Assembly: GCA_028571455.1 (NCBI GenBank)
Contig: JAPVVG010000109.1
Span: 1 to 33,365, forward strand
DNA from: Desulfobacteraceae bacterium
GTDB taxonomy: Bacteria > Desulfobacterota > Desulfobacteria > Desulfobacterales > ETH-SRB1
Direction of reading: 5' to 3'
DNA length: 33,365 nt
This document shows, in pieces, positions 17,292 to 25,353 of the stretch. The notes below the pieces were generated by a model. That model ran no database searches and was not told the origin of the DNA. It was given only the letters and a program-made list of their open reading frames with translations. The translations under genes and the position numbers were made by a program. Every line of letters starts with the position of its first letter. Position 1 is the first letter of the stretch.

Positions 17292-17966
17292 CTATCTGTC
17301 TGTTTTCATCAATGATTCGAAATCATACCCTTTGCCGAAAATTTCAAAAAGCAGTGAGTTTATATCTTCCTTTTTATTGTTTTTTATCATTTCTATGAGA
17401 CCGCTGCTTATCAGTTGTTCAAAAAGATGTTTATGAGCCTCAGGCTGATGCTTTTTTCGTAAAAGTTTTTTTCGTATAGCCCCCATCAAACGCAAAAACT
17501 CTGCATATTCCTCTCCGAACTGCTTTTCAAGCTCTTTCCGAAGTTTTTTTGCAAAAGCAGGGCTTTTCCCTGAAGTAGAGATGGAAATCACAAGGTCCCC
17601 TCTGTTCACGATAGACGGGAGTATGAAATTGCAGACTTTAGGGCGATCCGCAATATTGCACAGCATATTTAGTTTTTCTGCATCACCACTGATTTGACGG
17701 TTTAATTCTTCGTCATCGGTTGCGCCAATGACAAGAAAAGTCCCGTCAAGATCGGAAGTCTGATAAGGTCGTTTTTTCAATGTTATCACACTGTTATCGG
17801 CCAACTCCAGAAGCTTTTCAGAAGCAACAGGGCTGACAACTATAATGGTTGCGCCACAATCGAGAAGCGTTATAACCTTACGCGTGCCGACAGAGCCGCC
17901 GCCCACAACCAGGCATTTTCTGTTCAAAATATCAAGATTTACCGGATAATATCTCATAAAAACCAA
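17292..17966 (-). CDS. sirC: Precorrin-2 dehydrogenase / sirohydrochlorin ferrochelatase (SirC/Met8-type)
   Basis: Oxidises precorrin-2 to sirohydrochlorin for siroheme (and, in sulfate reducers, alternative heme) synthesis. The 224 residues match the CysG N-terminal part without the methyltransferase domain. The NAD-binding motif CLVVGGGSVGTRKVITLL (about 18-35) and the domain-II signature NRGDLVISISTSGKSPAFAK are present. The true start may be the second Met (MRYYPV, 17957), as YYPVNLDI is the usual beginning. First gene of sirC-ccsB-hemA. Confidence 0.92.
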   Translation of the reverse strand: MVFMRYYPVNLDILNRKCLVVGGGSVGTRKVITLLDCGATIIVVSPVASEKLLELADNSVITLKKRPYQTSDLDGTFLVIGATDDEELNRQISGDAEKLNMLCNIADRPKVCNFILPSIVNRGDLVISISTSGKSPAFAKKLRKELEKQFGEEYAEFLRLMGAIRKKLLRKKHQPEAHKHLFEQLISSGLIEMIKNNKKEDINSLLFEIFGKGYDFESLMKTDR

Positions 17967-17998
17967 CCTGTTATAGAAAAAATTAACCTATCAAAAGA

Positions 17999-18790
17999 TC
18001 AGGCATCAATAGTTATCTTCATCAAATCCTCAGCTAAAATCAGCGGTCCGGACCAGGTTTTGCGGCACTGGTTTTCAATATCCACCTGATCGCATTCAGG
18101 ATAAAAGTGGGTCAGAACCAGTTTGCGAACATTTGCCTGCGTGGCGATTTCGCCAGCCAGAGAGGGTGTCAGATGTCCCCTTACCTTTAATTCATCTGGA
18201 AGGGCAGATTCACAAATAAGAAGATCTGCATTTTTTGCCAGGATAACAAGGTTGTCGGAAAAATCAGTATCACCTGAATAGACAACCGATTTTCCCTTTA
18301 AGCCGGTTATCCGATAGGCTATGCTTTCATCAGTGTGCTCAACCGGAATCGACTCCACAATAAAATCGCCAAAATCAAGAGAATCTTTTCCTTTGTTATC
18401 CATCTCAACAACATTAAGCAGCCCCGGCTTAAGCTCTATCCATTCTCCGTAAGCAATTTTAAGCCTGTCGTAAAACCCTGCAAAGCCCTTTCCCGCAATG
18501 ATTGTAAGAGGTTTTTGCCGGCGCTCAATATCAGGGTACTTGGTGGCAAACAAAAAGCAAGCCAGCTCTCCTGTATGATCGGGATGTAAGTGGCTGAAAA
18601 AAATAAAGGAAATATCGAAAATTTTTGTGCCGGCTTCAAGAAGCCTCCTCATTGTACCGGCTCCGGAATCAAACAGCAGCTTTTTTCCGTCTGTTTCCAT
18701 CAAAACAGAGCATGAACTTCGCTTGAGAGAAGGCACGCATGTGCCTGAACCCAGTATGGTCACAGAGATGTCATTGCTGGTGGTTGCCAT
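17999..18790 (-). CDS. MBL-fold metallohydrolase, RNase Z-like
   Basis: A 263-residue metallo-beta-lactamase-fold protein. The di-metal motif FFSHLHPDHTGEL (about 63-75) provides His-x-His-x-Asp-His; later ligands are in VVYSGDTDFSDN and VLTHFYPE. The beginning (VTILGSGTCVPSLKRSSCSV) is the RNase Z/ElaC-like type. It lacks an obvious long exosite arm for tRNA, so it may be a phosphodiesterase or hydrolase rather than tRNA 3'-processing RNase Z. It lies between the DHH phosphoesterase and sirC genes. Confidence 0.85.
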   Translation of the reverse strand: MATTSNDISVTILGSGTCVPSLKRSSCSVLMETDGKKLLFDSGAGTMRRLLEAGTKIFDISFIFFSHLHPDHTGELACFLFATKYPDIERRQKPLTIIAGKGFAGFYDRLKIAYGEWIELKPGLLNVVEMDNKGKDSLDFGDFIVESIPVEHTDESIAYRITGLKGKSVVYSGDTDFSDNLVILAKNADLLICESALPDELKVRGHLTPSLAGEIATQANVRKLVLTHFYPECDQVDIENQCRKTWSGPLILAEDLMKITIDA

Positions 18791-18807
18791 TATCGCCTAA
18801 TCCCTTT

Positions 18808-18872
18808 TTTGTAAGCGTTCACGGAACGTTTCATCTCTCCCAAATTTCAAGTTTCAAGTTTCAAGCCGTGAA
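18808..18872. repeat. Repeat cluster at the DHH gene 3' end
   Basis: gcgttcacggaacgttt, then three tttcaag units, then the inverse ccgtgaacgg. The DHH reading frame ends inside the cluster, so its C-terminal VAVHGLKLET is translated repeat. Confidence 0.8.
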
Positions 18873-19854
18873 CGGCTACCCTTTTTTCAATCTGATTTGT
18901 GATCCACCTGAGCAATATTTTATCATCCTTATATTTTACATGTTCTTCTAAATCAGGAATTGGAATTTCGGCACGAGCCATGTTTTTATGACCGCCCGCA
19001 GAACCGATATGTCCAAAGCTCTGTTTGGCGACCTCACCTGCATTCCTGCGAAGGCCGTCATTTCTGAAAACAACGATCAGTTTTTTATTACATATGCCGG
19101 AAATAATGCTCCACCTGACAGAATTTACCTTCATGAAAAAATCGGCAATAATCACGCATACATCCGGATTTACCACCGGGCCAAGATGCACATATACCGT
19201 GTTTTTACGCCTGCGCATGTTCTCAAGAGCGATTTTGAAATACTTAAGGAAATCAAGACGCATTTCTGTCTGCTCGATTTTTTGCGCAAGGTGAACGTTG
19301 GCATGGTGAAAAAGAAACTGGAATGCCCGGACATCTTCAAATGAAGTCTGCCTGACAAAGTTGTCTGTATCTGTCTTTATGGCAAAAAACAGGCCGGTAG
19401 CCAGCTTGGAAGAGGGTTTTATTCTGGCTGCTCGCAGGTATTCGGTCAAAATACTGGCAGCAGCGCCATATTGCGGACGGATGTCCATAAAAGAGGCATG
19501 TGCGCCTGTTTCAGGATGATGATCTATTATTACATCAGGATTAATCCCTGAAAAAGACTCATTATGTTCCGGCTGGGAATCAAGTATGACAAAACGGTTG
19601 AACCCGGCTTTATCAATCTTTGATATATGTGTTAGATTGACTCCCAAAAGCCGGATCATGGCTAAGTTGTCCGGACGTTTGATTGTATTGATATTTGAAA
19701 TATCTACACTTGCCACTTTGCGCCACAGCAGTCTTTTAACTGCCATGGCACAGGCAATCGAATCCGGATCAGCATTAATTACGACAAGAACATGATCATC
19801 GCTGGAAAACTGATCATAGAAACAGCGCAATTTTTCAGAAGCAGTAAGACTCAT
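18847..19854 (-). CDS. DHH-family phosphoesterase (NrnA/RecJ-like)
   Basis: A 335-residue DHH/DHHA1 protein. Metal-binding motifs are INADPDSIACAMAVKRLL (about 25-42), DSQPEH and DHHPETG; the DHHA1 substrate domain ends with GSAGGHKNMARAEIP. Family members degrade nanoRNA, pAp or cyclic dinucleotides; the sequence does not tell which. It lies 45 bp after clpB in the same direction. The last ten residues come from an intergenic repeat that has invaded the frame. Confidence 0.85.
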   Translation of the reverse strand: MSLTASEKLRCFYDQFSSDDHVLVVINADPDSIACAMAVKRLLWRKVASVDISNINTIKRPDNLAMIRLLGVNLTHISKIDKAGFNRFVILDSQPEHNESFSGINPDVIIDHHPETGAHASFMDIRPQYGAAASILTEYLRAARIKPSSKLATGLFFAIKTDTDNFVRQTSFEDVRAFQFLFHHANVHLAQKIEQTEMRLDFLKYFKIALENMRRRKNTVYVHLGPVVNPDVCVIIADFFMKVNSVRWSIISGICNKKLIVVFRNDGLRRNAGEVAKQSFGHIGSAGGHKNMARAEIPIPDLEEHVKYKDDKILLRWITNQIEKRVAVHGLKLET

Positions 19855-19899
19855 ATAAATATACTACGATGAGTTACGGCAGATTTCAATAAAAAACTG

Positions 19900-22488
19900 T
19901 TATATACTCCTGAAAACAATGCAATCCCCTTCGGCTTTTGCACTAACACTGCTTCCCTCCAAAATATTTCCTTTTAAAATTTCCATGGCCAGGGGATTTT
20001 CAATATACTTTTGTATAGCCCGCTTTAATGGCCGCGCGCCGTATATTGGATCATAACCTTTATCAGCAAGAAATGACATTGCGCTATCTGAAATAATAAG
20101 ATTAATATTCTTTTCAGAAAGTCTTGCGCTGAGTCTTTTTATCTGAATCCCCACTATTTCACGAGTTTGTTCCGGTGTAAGGTTGTGGAAAATTATTATG
20201 TCATCTATTCTGTTTAAAAATTCAGGCTTAAAATTTGCGTGAAGCGCCTCTGTCACCCTTGATTCCATCTCTTCACGTCTTGAGACGTCAAGCTCCTGAA
20301 TCCACTGGCTGCCGACATTTGAAGTCATGACAATTATGGTATTTTTAAAATCGACCGTTCTTCCGTGGCCGTCTGTCATTCGCCCGTCATCTAAGATCTG
20401 GAGCAGAACATTAAAAACTTCGGGATGAGCCTTTTCGATTTCGTCAAACAGCAACACGGAATAGGGCCTCCTTCGCACGGCCTCAGTTAAATAGCCGCCT
20501 TCTTCGTATCCCACGTAGCCGGGAGGAGCGCCGATAAGCCTTGAGACAGAATATTTTTCCATATATTCCGACATATCGATTCGTACCATTGCCTGTTCAC
20601 TGTCGAAAATAAATCCTGCAAGGGCCTTGGCAAGTTCTGTCTTGCCTACACCTGTGGGGCCCATGAATATAAATGACCCAATTGGCCGGTTTTGATCCTG
20701 TAATCCGGAACGTGCCCGGCGGACAGCATTTGAAACAGCTTCAACAGCCTGCTTTTGCCCGATAACCCTTTTCCCGATACGATCCTCCATATGTACAAGC
20801 TTTTCCTTTTCACCCTCAAGCATCTTGCTGACCGGAATTCCTGTCCACCTGTATATTACCCCGGCAATATCTTCAGCATCAACTTCTTCCTTGAGCATTT
20901 TGCTGTCTTTCTGAAGGTCAGATAGTTTTACCCTTGCCTCATCTAAGCGTTTTCTCAGATCAGCCGCCTTTCCGTATCTGATTTCAGCAACCTTTGCCAG
21001 ATCTCCATCCCTTTCTGCCTGCTGCTCTTCAACGCCTAACTGCTCGATCTTTTCCTTGATCTCTCTTATTGTTTTAATGGCTGCTTTTTCATTATGCCAG
21101 TGGTCTTTCATTTTATCGAGCTCACCCTGCATGATCTCCAGCTCCTTTTCAAGCTTTACAAGCCTCTCCTTTGATGCTGGATCAGACTCCTTTTTCAAGG
21201 CTTCACGCTCGATTTCAGACTGGGTTATTTTATGCTGAATCTCATCTATTTCCGCAGGCATGCTATCTATTTCCATCCTGAGCTTTGAAGCGCATTCATC
21301 CATCAGATCAATCGCCTTGTCAGGAAGAAAGCGATCTGAAATATAACGGCTTGAAAGGGTTGCGGCAGCTACAATGGCTGAATCCTTAATCCGCACGCCG
21401 TGGTGCACCTCGTACTTTTCCTTTAAACCGCGAAGAATAGAAATCGTATCCTCCACGCTTGGCTCACGCACCATTACAGGTTGAAACCGCCTTTCAAGCG
21501 CGGCGTCCTTTTCAATATATTTCCTGTATTCTTTCAATGTGGTAGCGCCCACGCAGCGCAATGTTCCCCTGGCAAGAGCGGGCTTTAACATATTTGAGGC
21601 ATCCATCGATCCTTCGCTTGCGCCTGCCCCAACTAAGGTATGAAGCTCATCTATGAAAAGGATTACCTCCCCCTCTGCGCGCTCCACCTCTTTTAAAACC
21701 GCTTTCAGGCGATCCTCAAATTCGCCCCTGTACTTGGCGCCCGCAATCAGCGCTCCCATATCGAGAGCAACTACCCGCCGATTTTTCAGACTCTCGGACA
21801 CATCCCCTTCAACTATGCGTTGGGCAAGACCTTCAACAATCGCTGTCTTTCCGACCCCAGGTTCGCCTATAAGAACAGGATTATTCTTGGTGCGTCTCGA
21901 AAGCACCTGAGCAATACGCCTGATTTCGTCATCACGGCCAATAACCGGATCAAGCTTCCCAAGGCGGGCAAGATCGGTCAGGTCTCGGCTGAATCTGTCA
22001 AGGGCCTGGTATTTTTCTTCAGGATTAGGATCGGTTATCCTTTGCGATCCGCGAATATCCATAAGAACCTTTAGGATAGATTCCCTTTTTATCCCGCAGC
22101 GGCCTAAAATCTCTGCCGCCTTACAATCCTTTTTATCTGAAATCGCCAGGAACATATGCTCAATACTTACATATTGATCCTTCATCTTAGCTGCTTCAAC
22201 AAAAGCCGCCTCAAGCACATCATTAGTTATCTGAGAAATATGAACGTCACCCATTCCGCTTCCGCTTATCTTTGGAAGTTTATCAATAACAAGCGCCAGC
22301 TCCTGGGCAACACTGTTTGGAGAAACGCCAAGCTTGCGGAGCATTGCCGCTGCTATCCCTTCCTCCTCTGCCAACATCGCGCTCATTAAATGTTCAGGCT
22401 CAATCTGCTGGTTATTATGCTGTGAGGCCAGGGCATGGGCATTTTGAATAAGCTCCTGTGATTTTATGGTAAATTTATCAAAACGCAT
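19900..22488 (-). CDS. clpB: ATP-dependent disaggregase ClpB
   Basis: Hexameric AAA+ chaperone that extracts proteins from aggregates together with DnaK. The 862-residue length is normal. The N-terminal Clp repeat domain (about 1-145) is followed by NBD1 with Walker [10 protein letters not shown] and Walker [10 protein letters not shown], the middle coiled coil (about 400-530, Glu/Lys-rich) that distinguishes ClpB from ClpA/ClpC, and NBD2 with GPTGVGKTE and VLLFDEIEK. The ATG has a strong AGGAGG four bases upstream. No CIRCE element and no convincing sigma-32 promoter were found; hairpins occur in the leader. Confidence 0.97.
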   Translation of the reverse strand: MRFDKFTIKSQELIQNAHALASQHNNQQIEPEHLMSAMLAEEEGIAAAMLRKLGVSPNSVAQELALVIDKLPKISGSGMGDVHISQITNDVLEAAFVEAAKMKDQYVSIEHMFLAISDKKDCKAAEILGRCGIKRESILKVLMDIRGSQRITDPNPEEKYQALDRFSRDLTDLARLGKLDPVIGRDDEIRRIAQVLSRRTKNNPVLIGEPGVGKTAIVEGLAQRIVEGDVSESLKNRRVVALDMGALIAGAKYRGEFEDRLKAVLKEVERAEGEVILFIDELHTLVGAGASEGSMDASNMLKPALARGTLRCVGATTLKEYRKYIEKDAALERRFQPVMVREPSVEDTISILRGLKEKYEVHHGVRIKDSAIVAAATLSSRYISDRFLPDKAIDLMDECASKLRMEIDSMPAEIDEIQHKITQSEIEREALKKESDPASKERLVKLEKELEIMQGELDKMKDHWHNEKAAIKTIREIKEKIEQLGVEEQQAERDGDLAKVAEIRYGKAADLRKRLDEARVKLSDLQKDSKMLKEEVDAEDIAGVIYRWTGIPVSKMLEGEKEKLVHMEDRIGKRVIGQKQAVEAVSNAVRRARSGLQDQNRPIGSFIFMGPTGVGKTELAKALAGFIFDSEQAMVRIDMSEYMEKYSVSRLIGAPPGYVGYEEGGYLTEAVRRRPYSVLLFDEIEKAHPEVFNVLLQILDDGRMTDGHGRTVDFKNTIIVMTSNVGSQWIQELDVSRREEMESRVTEALHANFKPEFLNRIDDIIIFHNLTPEQTREIVGIQIKRLSARLSEKNINLIISDSAMSFLADKGYDPIYGARPLKRAIQKYIENPLAMEILKGNILEGSSVSAKAEGDCIVFRSI

Positions 22489-22507
22489 AATGCCTCCTGC
22501 TTAGTGC

Positions 22508-22552
22508 CTGAACGAAAAGACCGTTCAGACACAATTTTGAATTTGAAATTGT
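22508..22552 (-). promoter_or_regulatory. Two hairpins in the clpB leader
   Basis: CTGAACG (22508-22514) pairs with CGTTCAG (22522-22528) across a 7-nt loop; next to it CACAATTT pairs with AAATTGTG (ending 22552). Both lie 20-65 bases upstream of the clpB start and could be mRNA structures or operator sites. The rest of 22489-22698 is AT-rich with nothing else recognised. Confidence 0.4.
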
Positions 22553-22698
22553 GAATTTTAAATTTCATAACTTCACTAAAAATAAACACTTGGCATTTGA
22601 TGTCAAATTACGATCAGATATATATCCATAACCTGATTTAAATTGATTTTTTCGGCAATGTGTGTGATTTTACATTGCAGCTTCTTTTTGTTAAAAAA

Positions 22699-22821
22699 AT
22701 GGCAAAACTAACACCAGGCCAACGAGAAGAAATTATCAGACGACGTGGGACAAAGTCTGATAAGACTGGGAAAACAACATCCAATAAAAATAATATCATT
22801 AAGAGTCAAAGGCAGACCTGA
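22699..22821 (+). CDS. Short open frame, 40 residues, ending in a repeat (gene remnant)
   Basis: Begins MAKLTPGQREEIIRRRGTKS and continues with a Lys/Asn-rich stretch. The opening resembles the first helix of small helix-turn-helix proteins, but the frame runs into a half copy of the island's REP palindrome, which supplies its last residues and stop. Probably a remnant of a once longer gene; no partner seen. Confidence 0.3.
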   Translation: MAKLTPGQREEIIRRRGTKSDKTGKTTSNKNNIIKSQRQT

Positions 22822-22829
22822 CCCCTTTT
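22805..22829 (+). repeat. Half copy of the island REP palindrome
   Basis: gtcaaaggcagacctgaccc followed by ctttt corresponds to the right arm of the palindromes at 27233, 30996 and 33153. It is the leftmost trace of this family and marks the left part of the accessory island. Confidence 0.75.
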
Positions 22830-22945
22830 ATTCATTGGGCAACAGCCCGTCAAGCTTTGGCACCTTTATCCTTCTTTTTTTTCACCTGTTGACCTAAAAC
22901 AAAAACCCTATATCTTTAATTTGTGTTAGGTAATAAAACACTATC

Positions 22946-22974
22946 TTGACATAAAATCAAACATGTGCTAAATC
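22946..22974 (+). promoter_or_regulatory. Putative sigma-70 promoter of the Panacea toxin-antitoxin operon
   Basis: TTGACA (22946-22951), 17-bp spacer, TAAATC (22969-22974). Just upstream lies a small inverted repeat GTGTT (22923-22927) / AACAC (22937-22941) that could be an operator for the HTH antitoxin (inference). Confidence 0.55.
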
Positions 22975-22998
22975 CATAATAAAATGGAGGTTATAATC

Positions 22999-23787
22999 AT
23001 GGATAGGTTTTATAAAAATCTAGGAGTAAGGATTAAAAAGATAAGAGAAAAAATAGACTTATCTCAAGAAGCATTGGCTAGAAAGTTGGGAATAAGCAGA
23101 GTCGCTATTTCACAAATAGAAACCGGGAATAGAAAAATTAGTGCGGAAGAGATAGTTAAGCTTGCTAAAACATTTAATATTCCTACGGATGTTCTGTTAG
23201 ATGTTAAAAAAGATATTGAGGTTATATTTGAAAAAGCCATGAAGAAATCGGGGAAAAAACAAGAACTTAGAATTAGTGTTCCTCAACGGAATCTGCAAAA
23301 ATTCAAGGAGATATTAATTTATATTCTTGAGAAAGTTGGGTCTAAACCGAATGTAGGAGAAACAGTTCTGTATAAACTTCTTTATTTCATAGATTTTAAT
23401 TTTTATGAGAAGTATGAAGAGCAATTAATAGGAGCAACCTATATAAAAAACCATCATGGACCAACACCTAAAGAATTCATAAAGGTTGTAAAGGAAATGG
23501 AGGGTAAAGAATTAGTAAAGGTGACGGATAAATATTTTCAATATCCTCAGACTAAATATTTGCCTTTAAGAAAATCCGATCTTACTCAGTTCAAAGCACA
23601 CGAAAAAGAAATCATTGATGATGTTTTAAATAATTTGTCAAATATGAATGCTTCTGAGATCAGCGAGTACTCCCACAACGATGTTCCCTGGCAAACTACC
23701 GAGGATGGAGAAATCATTGAATATGAAGCAGTATTTTATCGAACTTTGCCTTATTCAGTGAGGAATTATAGTGAAGAAAGTCTTTAA
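22999..23787 (+). CDS. Panacea (DUF4065/SocA-like) antitoxin with N-terminal XRE HTH
   Basis: Putative antitoxin of a PanAT toxin-antitoxin pair, about 262 residues. An XRE-type helix-turn-helix occupies about 5-60 (IDLSQEALARKLGISRVAIS, QIETGNRK). The Panacea domain spans about 100-240: ETVLYKLLYFIDFNFYEKYE, IGATYIKNHHGPTPKEF and a C-terminal SEYSHNDVPWQ. Panacea domains are known to neutralise many unrelated toxins. An ATG at 22984 is possible, but the second ATG (22999) is preferred: GGAGG lies 8 bases before it. A sigma-70-like promoter lies just upstream. AT-rich coding sequence unlike the backbone suggests transfer. Confidence 0.85.
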   Translation: MDRFYKNLGVRIKKIREKIDLSQEALARKLGISRVAISQIETGNRKISAEEIVKLAKTFNIPTDVLLDVKKDIEVIFEKAMKKSGKKQELRISVPQRNLQKFKEILIYILEKVGSKPNVGETVLYKLLYFIDFNFYEKYEEQLIGATYIKNHHGPTPKEFIKVVKEMEGKELVKVTDKYFQYPQTKYLPLRKSDLTQFKAHEKEIIDDVLNNLSNMNASEISEYSHNDVPWQTTEDGEIIEYEAVFYRTLPYSVRNYSEESL

Positions 23788-24142
23788 GGAAATACGGAAA
23801 CTTACTGAATTTGAAAAAGATTTCAAGAAACTGGCAAAAAGATTTAAAACTCTTGATGATGATATCGAAACTTTTATTAATAAACAGCTCAAACTTACTC
23901 ATAAACTGGGAATTGACAATAAAGGAGTTGTTCCTATCTCCGGGTTGGGAATTGAAATTCCTAAGATATATAAAGCAAAAAAATTTGCTTGCAAAGCTCT
24001 AAAAGGGCGTGGAGGAATGAGTGGCATAAGAATCATATATGCATATTATGAAAAAGAAGATGTTATTGAATTTATAGAGATTTATTTTAAAGGCGATAAG
24101 GCAGACGAGGACAAAAAACGAATTATAAAAAATTATAGCTAA
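23771..24142 (+). CDS. RelE/ParE-superfamily-like toxin paired with the Panacea antitoxin
   Basis: A 123-residue basic protein starting at GTG, with AGGA six bases upstream, overlapping the antitoxin by 17 bp. N-terminal helices (LTEFEKDFKKLAKRFKTLDD) precede strands KIYKAKKFACKAL and RIIYAYYEKEDVIEFIEIYF, the pattern of RelE/HigB-like toxins, with GGMSGIRII as the central basic strand. Such toxins cut mRNA on the ribosome; the exact target here is unknown. Antitoxin-first order with overlap fits a type II system autoregulated by the HTH of the first gene. Confidence 0.75.
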   Translation: MKKVFKEIRKLTEFEKDFKKLAKRFKTLDDDIETFINKQLKLTHKLGIDNKGVVPISGLGIEIPKIYKAKKFACKALKGRGGMSGIRIIYAYYEKEDVIEFIEIYFKGDKADEDKKRIIKNYS

Positions 24143-24258
24143 AAGAGAAGACTAAAATGGGAAAGAAAATAACGACTTTTATTGAGTTATTCTTAATAAA
24201 TATAGAATCTGCTCAATATATAAGTTATGTTTGAATAATTTAAAAATAGGAGGAGTCA

Positions 24259-24663
24259 ATGGATATCAACGTCCCATACATGCCGTCGGTTAAAAACCTG
24301 CACGTTATTCTTGATAAAGTACAACACGCCGCAGTTCCAGATGCCTTTGGATATGATTTCTTATGTGATCTTGGGTTTTCTAGTTCGAATGATAGGTCTG
24401 TTGTCAAGATGTTGAAGTATCTTGGCTTTTTAGACACTTCCGGCAGACCACAAACAAGCTATCGAGAATTTGTGAATCCCTCAAAGACAAAAGTGATTTT
24501 AGCCGAAAGACTTCGTGCTGCATATGACGATCTCTATGTAAGCAATAAAAAGGCTCACGAGATGACAGTTGAGCAACTAAAGGGATGGTTTAAAAGCAAA
24601 ACAGGGAAAGGTGATGCGGTTGCAATAAAGATTGCAACAACATTTAAAACTTTGGCTGATTAA
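24259..24663 (+). CDS. DUF5343-like protein
   Basis: A 134-residue soluble protein with excellent Shine-Dalgarno (GGAGGAG). The opening NVPYMPSVKNLHVILDKVQH and the FLCDLGFSSSNDRSVVKMLK, YLGFLD stretch (about 33-57) resemble DUF5343, a winged-helix-like family of unknown function often found in accessory and defence regions. The remainder (about 75-134) is helical with a Lys-rich KGWFKSKTGKG. No enzymatic motif. It stands alone between the Panacea pair and the REP cluster; a DNA-binding regulator is one option. Confidence 0.55.
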   Translation: MDINVPYMPSVKNLHVILDKVQHAAVPDAFGYDFLCDLGFSSSNDRSVVKMLKYLGFLDTSGRPQTSYREFVNPSKTKVILAERLRAAYDDLYVSNKKAHEMTVEQLKGWFKSKTGKGDAVAIKIATTFKTLAD

Positions 24664-24670
24664 AAAAAAT

Positions 24671-24769
24671 GGGGTCAAGTCTGCCTTTGACCCTTAATAA
24701 TTTTGAGCAAGGGTCAACCGTAGACTTGACCCCATTTTTTGAGCAAGGGTCAACCGTAGACTTGACCCC
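24671..24769. repeat. REP palindrome copy 1 (63 bp) plus a duplicated right half
   Basis: Full copy 24671-24733, starting ggggtcaagtctgcctttga and ending agacttgacccc, with its right half repeated directly at 24739-24769. Four mismatches in the stem (gcct against accg side) distinguish copies 1 and 2 from copies 3 and 4. The loop reads aataattttgagcaa, the inverse orientation of copies 3-5. Open frames here are artefacts. Confidence 0.9.
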
Positions 24770-24842
24770 ATTTTCACGTTTTATAATTGCTTGGGTTAGA
24801 TGGTGATATGCCTGATAGGGAATAATGAAGAAAAGTAACATA

Positions 24843-24883
24843 TTTTTTGCACAATAACGTAATGTGTGTTACTGTGCAAAAAA
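24843..24883. repeat. Strong hairpin between REP copies 1 and 2
   Basis: TTTTTTGCACA (24843-24853) is the exact inverse of TGTGCAAAAAA (24873-24883), and the pairing extends through TAAC/GTTA with one mismatch, leaving a 9-nt loop. Not shaped like a rho-independent terminator (A-run, not T-run, follows on +). It could be a small palindromic element or protein-binding site. Confidence 0.7.
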
Positions 24884-24908
24884 CACTTTAACATTAAGAA
24901 AAAAAAAT

Positions 24909-24971
24909 GGGGTCAAGTCTGCCTTTGACCCTTAATAATTTTGAGCAAGGGTCAACCGTAGACTTGACCCC
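24909..24971. repeat. REP palindrome copy 2 (63 bp)
   Basis: Same sequence and orientation as copy 1, including the four stem mismatches, so one copy is a recent duplicate of the other. Flanked by A-runs on the left and attttc on the right. Confidence 0.92.
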
Positions 24972-25269
24972 ATTTTCATTTTACAAAAGTAGATCCCCTA
25001 TTCTTTTTTGGAATTGGGAAATCTTGGGAGGAGAGGGGGGGGAATCTTGAGGACGTTGTTGACTATGTTGAATAACTTTCCATGTAGAATAGGAGGGGAA
25101 TAATTTGGGATGTCCGTGACATTTCAACATTCTATCAGGAGCAAGACCTTCGGGGACATAATTAACTGTGTTGCATAATTGTAAGGCCAATAGAAACAAT
25201 TCTACGAATTTAACAATGTCCACTCTGGCTTCCCAAAGGTCTCGAGGCTGGACAACGTATACTCAATTG
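24972..25269. other. Unassigned sequence upstream of the deaminase gene
   Basis: Minus-strand open frame from about 25260 to 24981 (80 residues from a GTG at 25223) includes LFLLALQLCNTVNYVPEGL and KCHGHPKLFPSYSTWKV; I do not recognise it and it may be a remnant of a mobile element. On the plus strand this is where an AvcI-like RNA would lie if the deaminase follows the AvcID plan. No convincing promoter seen. Confidence 0.35.
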
Positions 25270-25306
25270 CGAAACCCCGTTTTTCAACGGAAGAAACGGG
25301 GTTTCG
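25270..25306 (+). promoter_or_regulatory. 13-bp perfect hairpin in the deaminase leader (candidate regulatory RNA element)
   Basis: CGAAACCCCGTTT (25270-25282) pairs exactly with AAACGGGGTTTCG (25294-25306) across an 11-nt loop (ttcaacggaag). It lies 47 bases upstream of the deaminase ATG and has no T-run, so it is not a classical terminator. In AvcID systems a structured RNA from this position inhibits the deaminase; that role here is inference. Confidence 0.5.
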
Positions 25307-25353
25307 CCGCCGTGTATGGCACGAAAACGTCTAATTTAAAATGGAGTTAGCTC

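Noticed and set aside
24157-24234. 25-codon frame MGKKITTFIELFLINIESAQ onward
   Set aside because: AT-rich spacer, no clear Shine-Dalgarno and no family likeness.
24644-24841. Minus-strand 65-codon frame across REP copy 1
   Set aside because: Translated palindrome with a repeated NGVKSTVDPCSK string; artefact of the REP.
25270-25306. Rho-independent terminator
   Set aside because: The stem is strong but is followed by ccgccgtg, not a T-run; kept as a regulatory hairpin instead.
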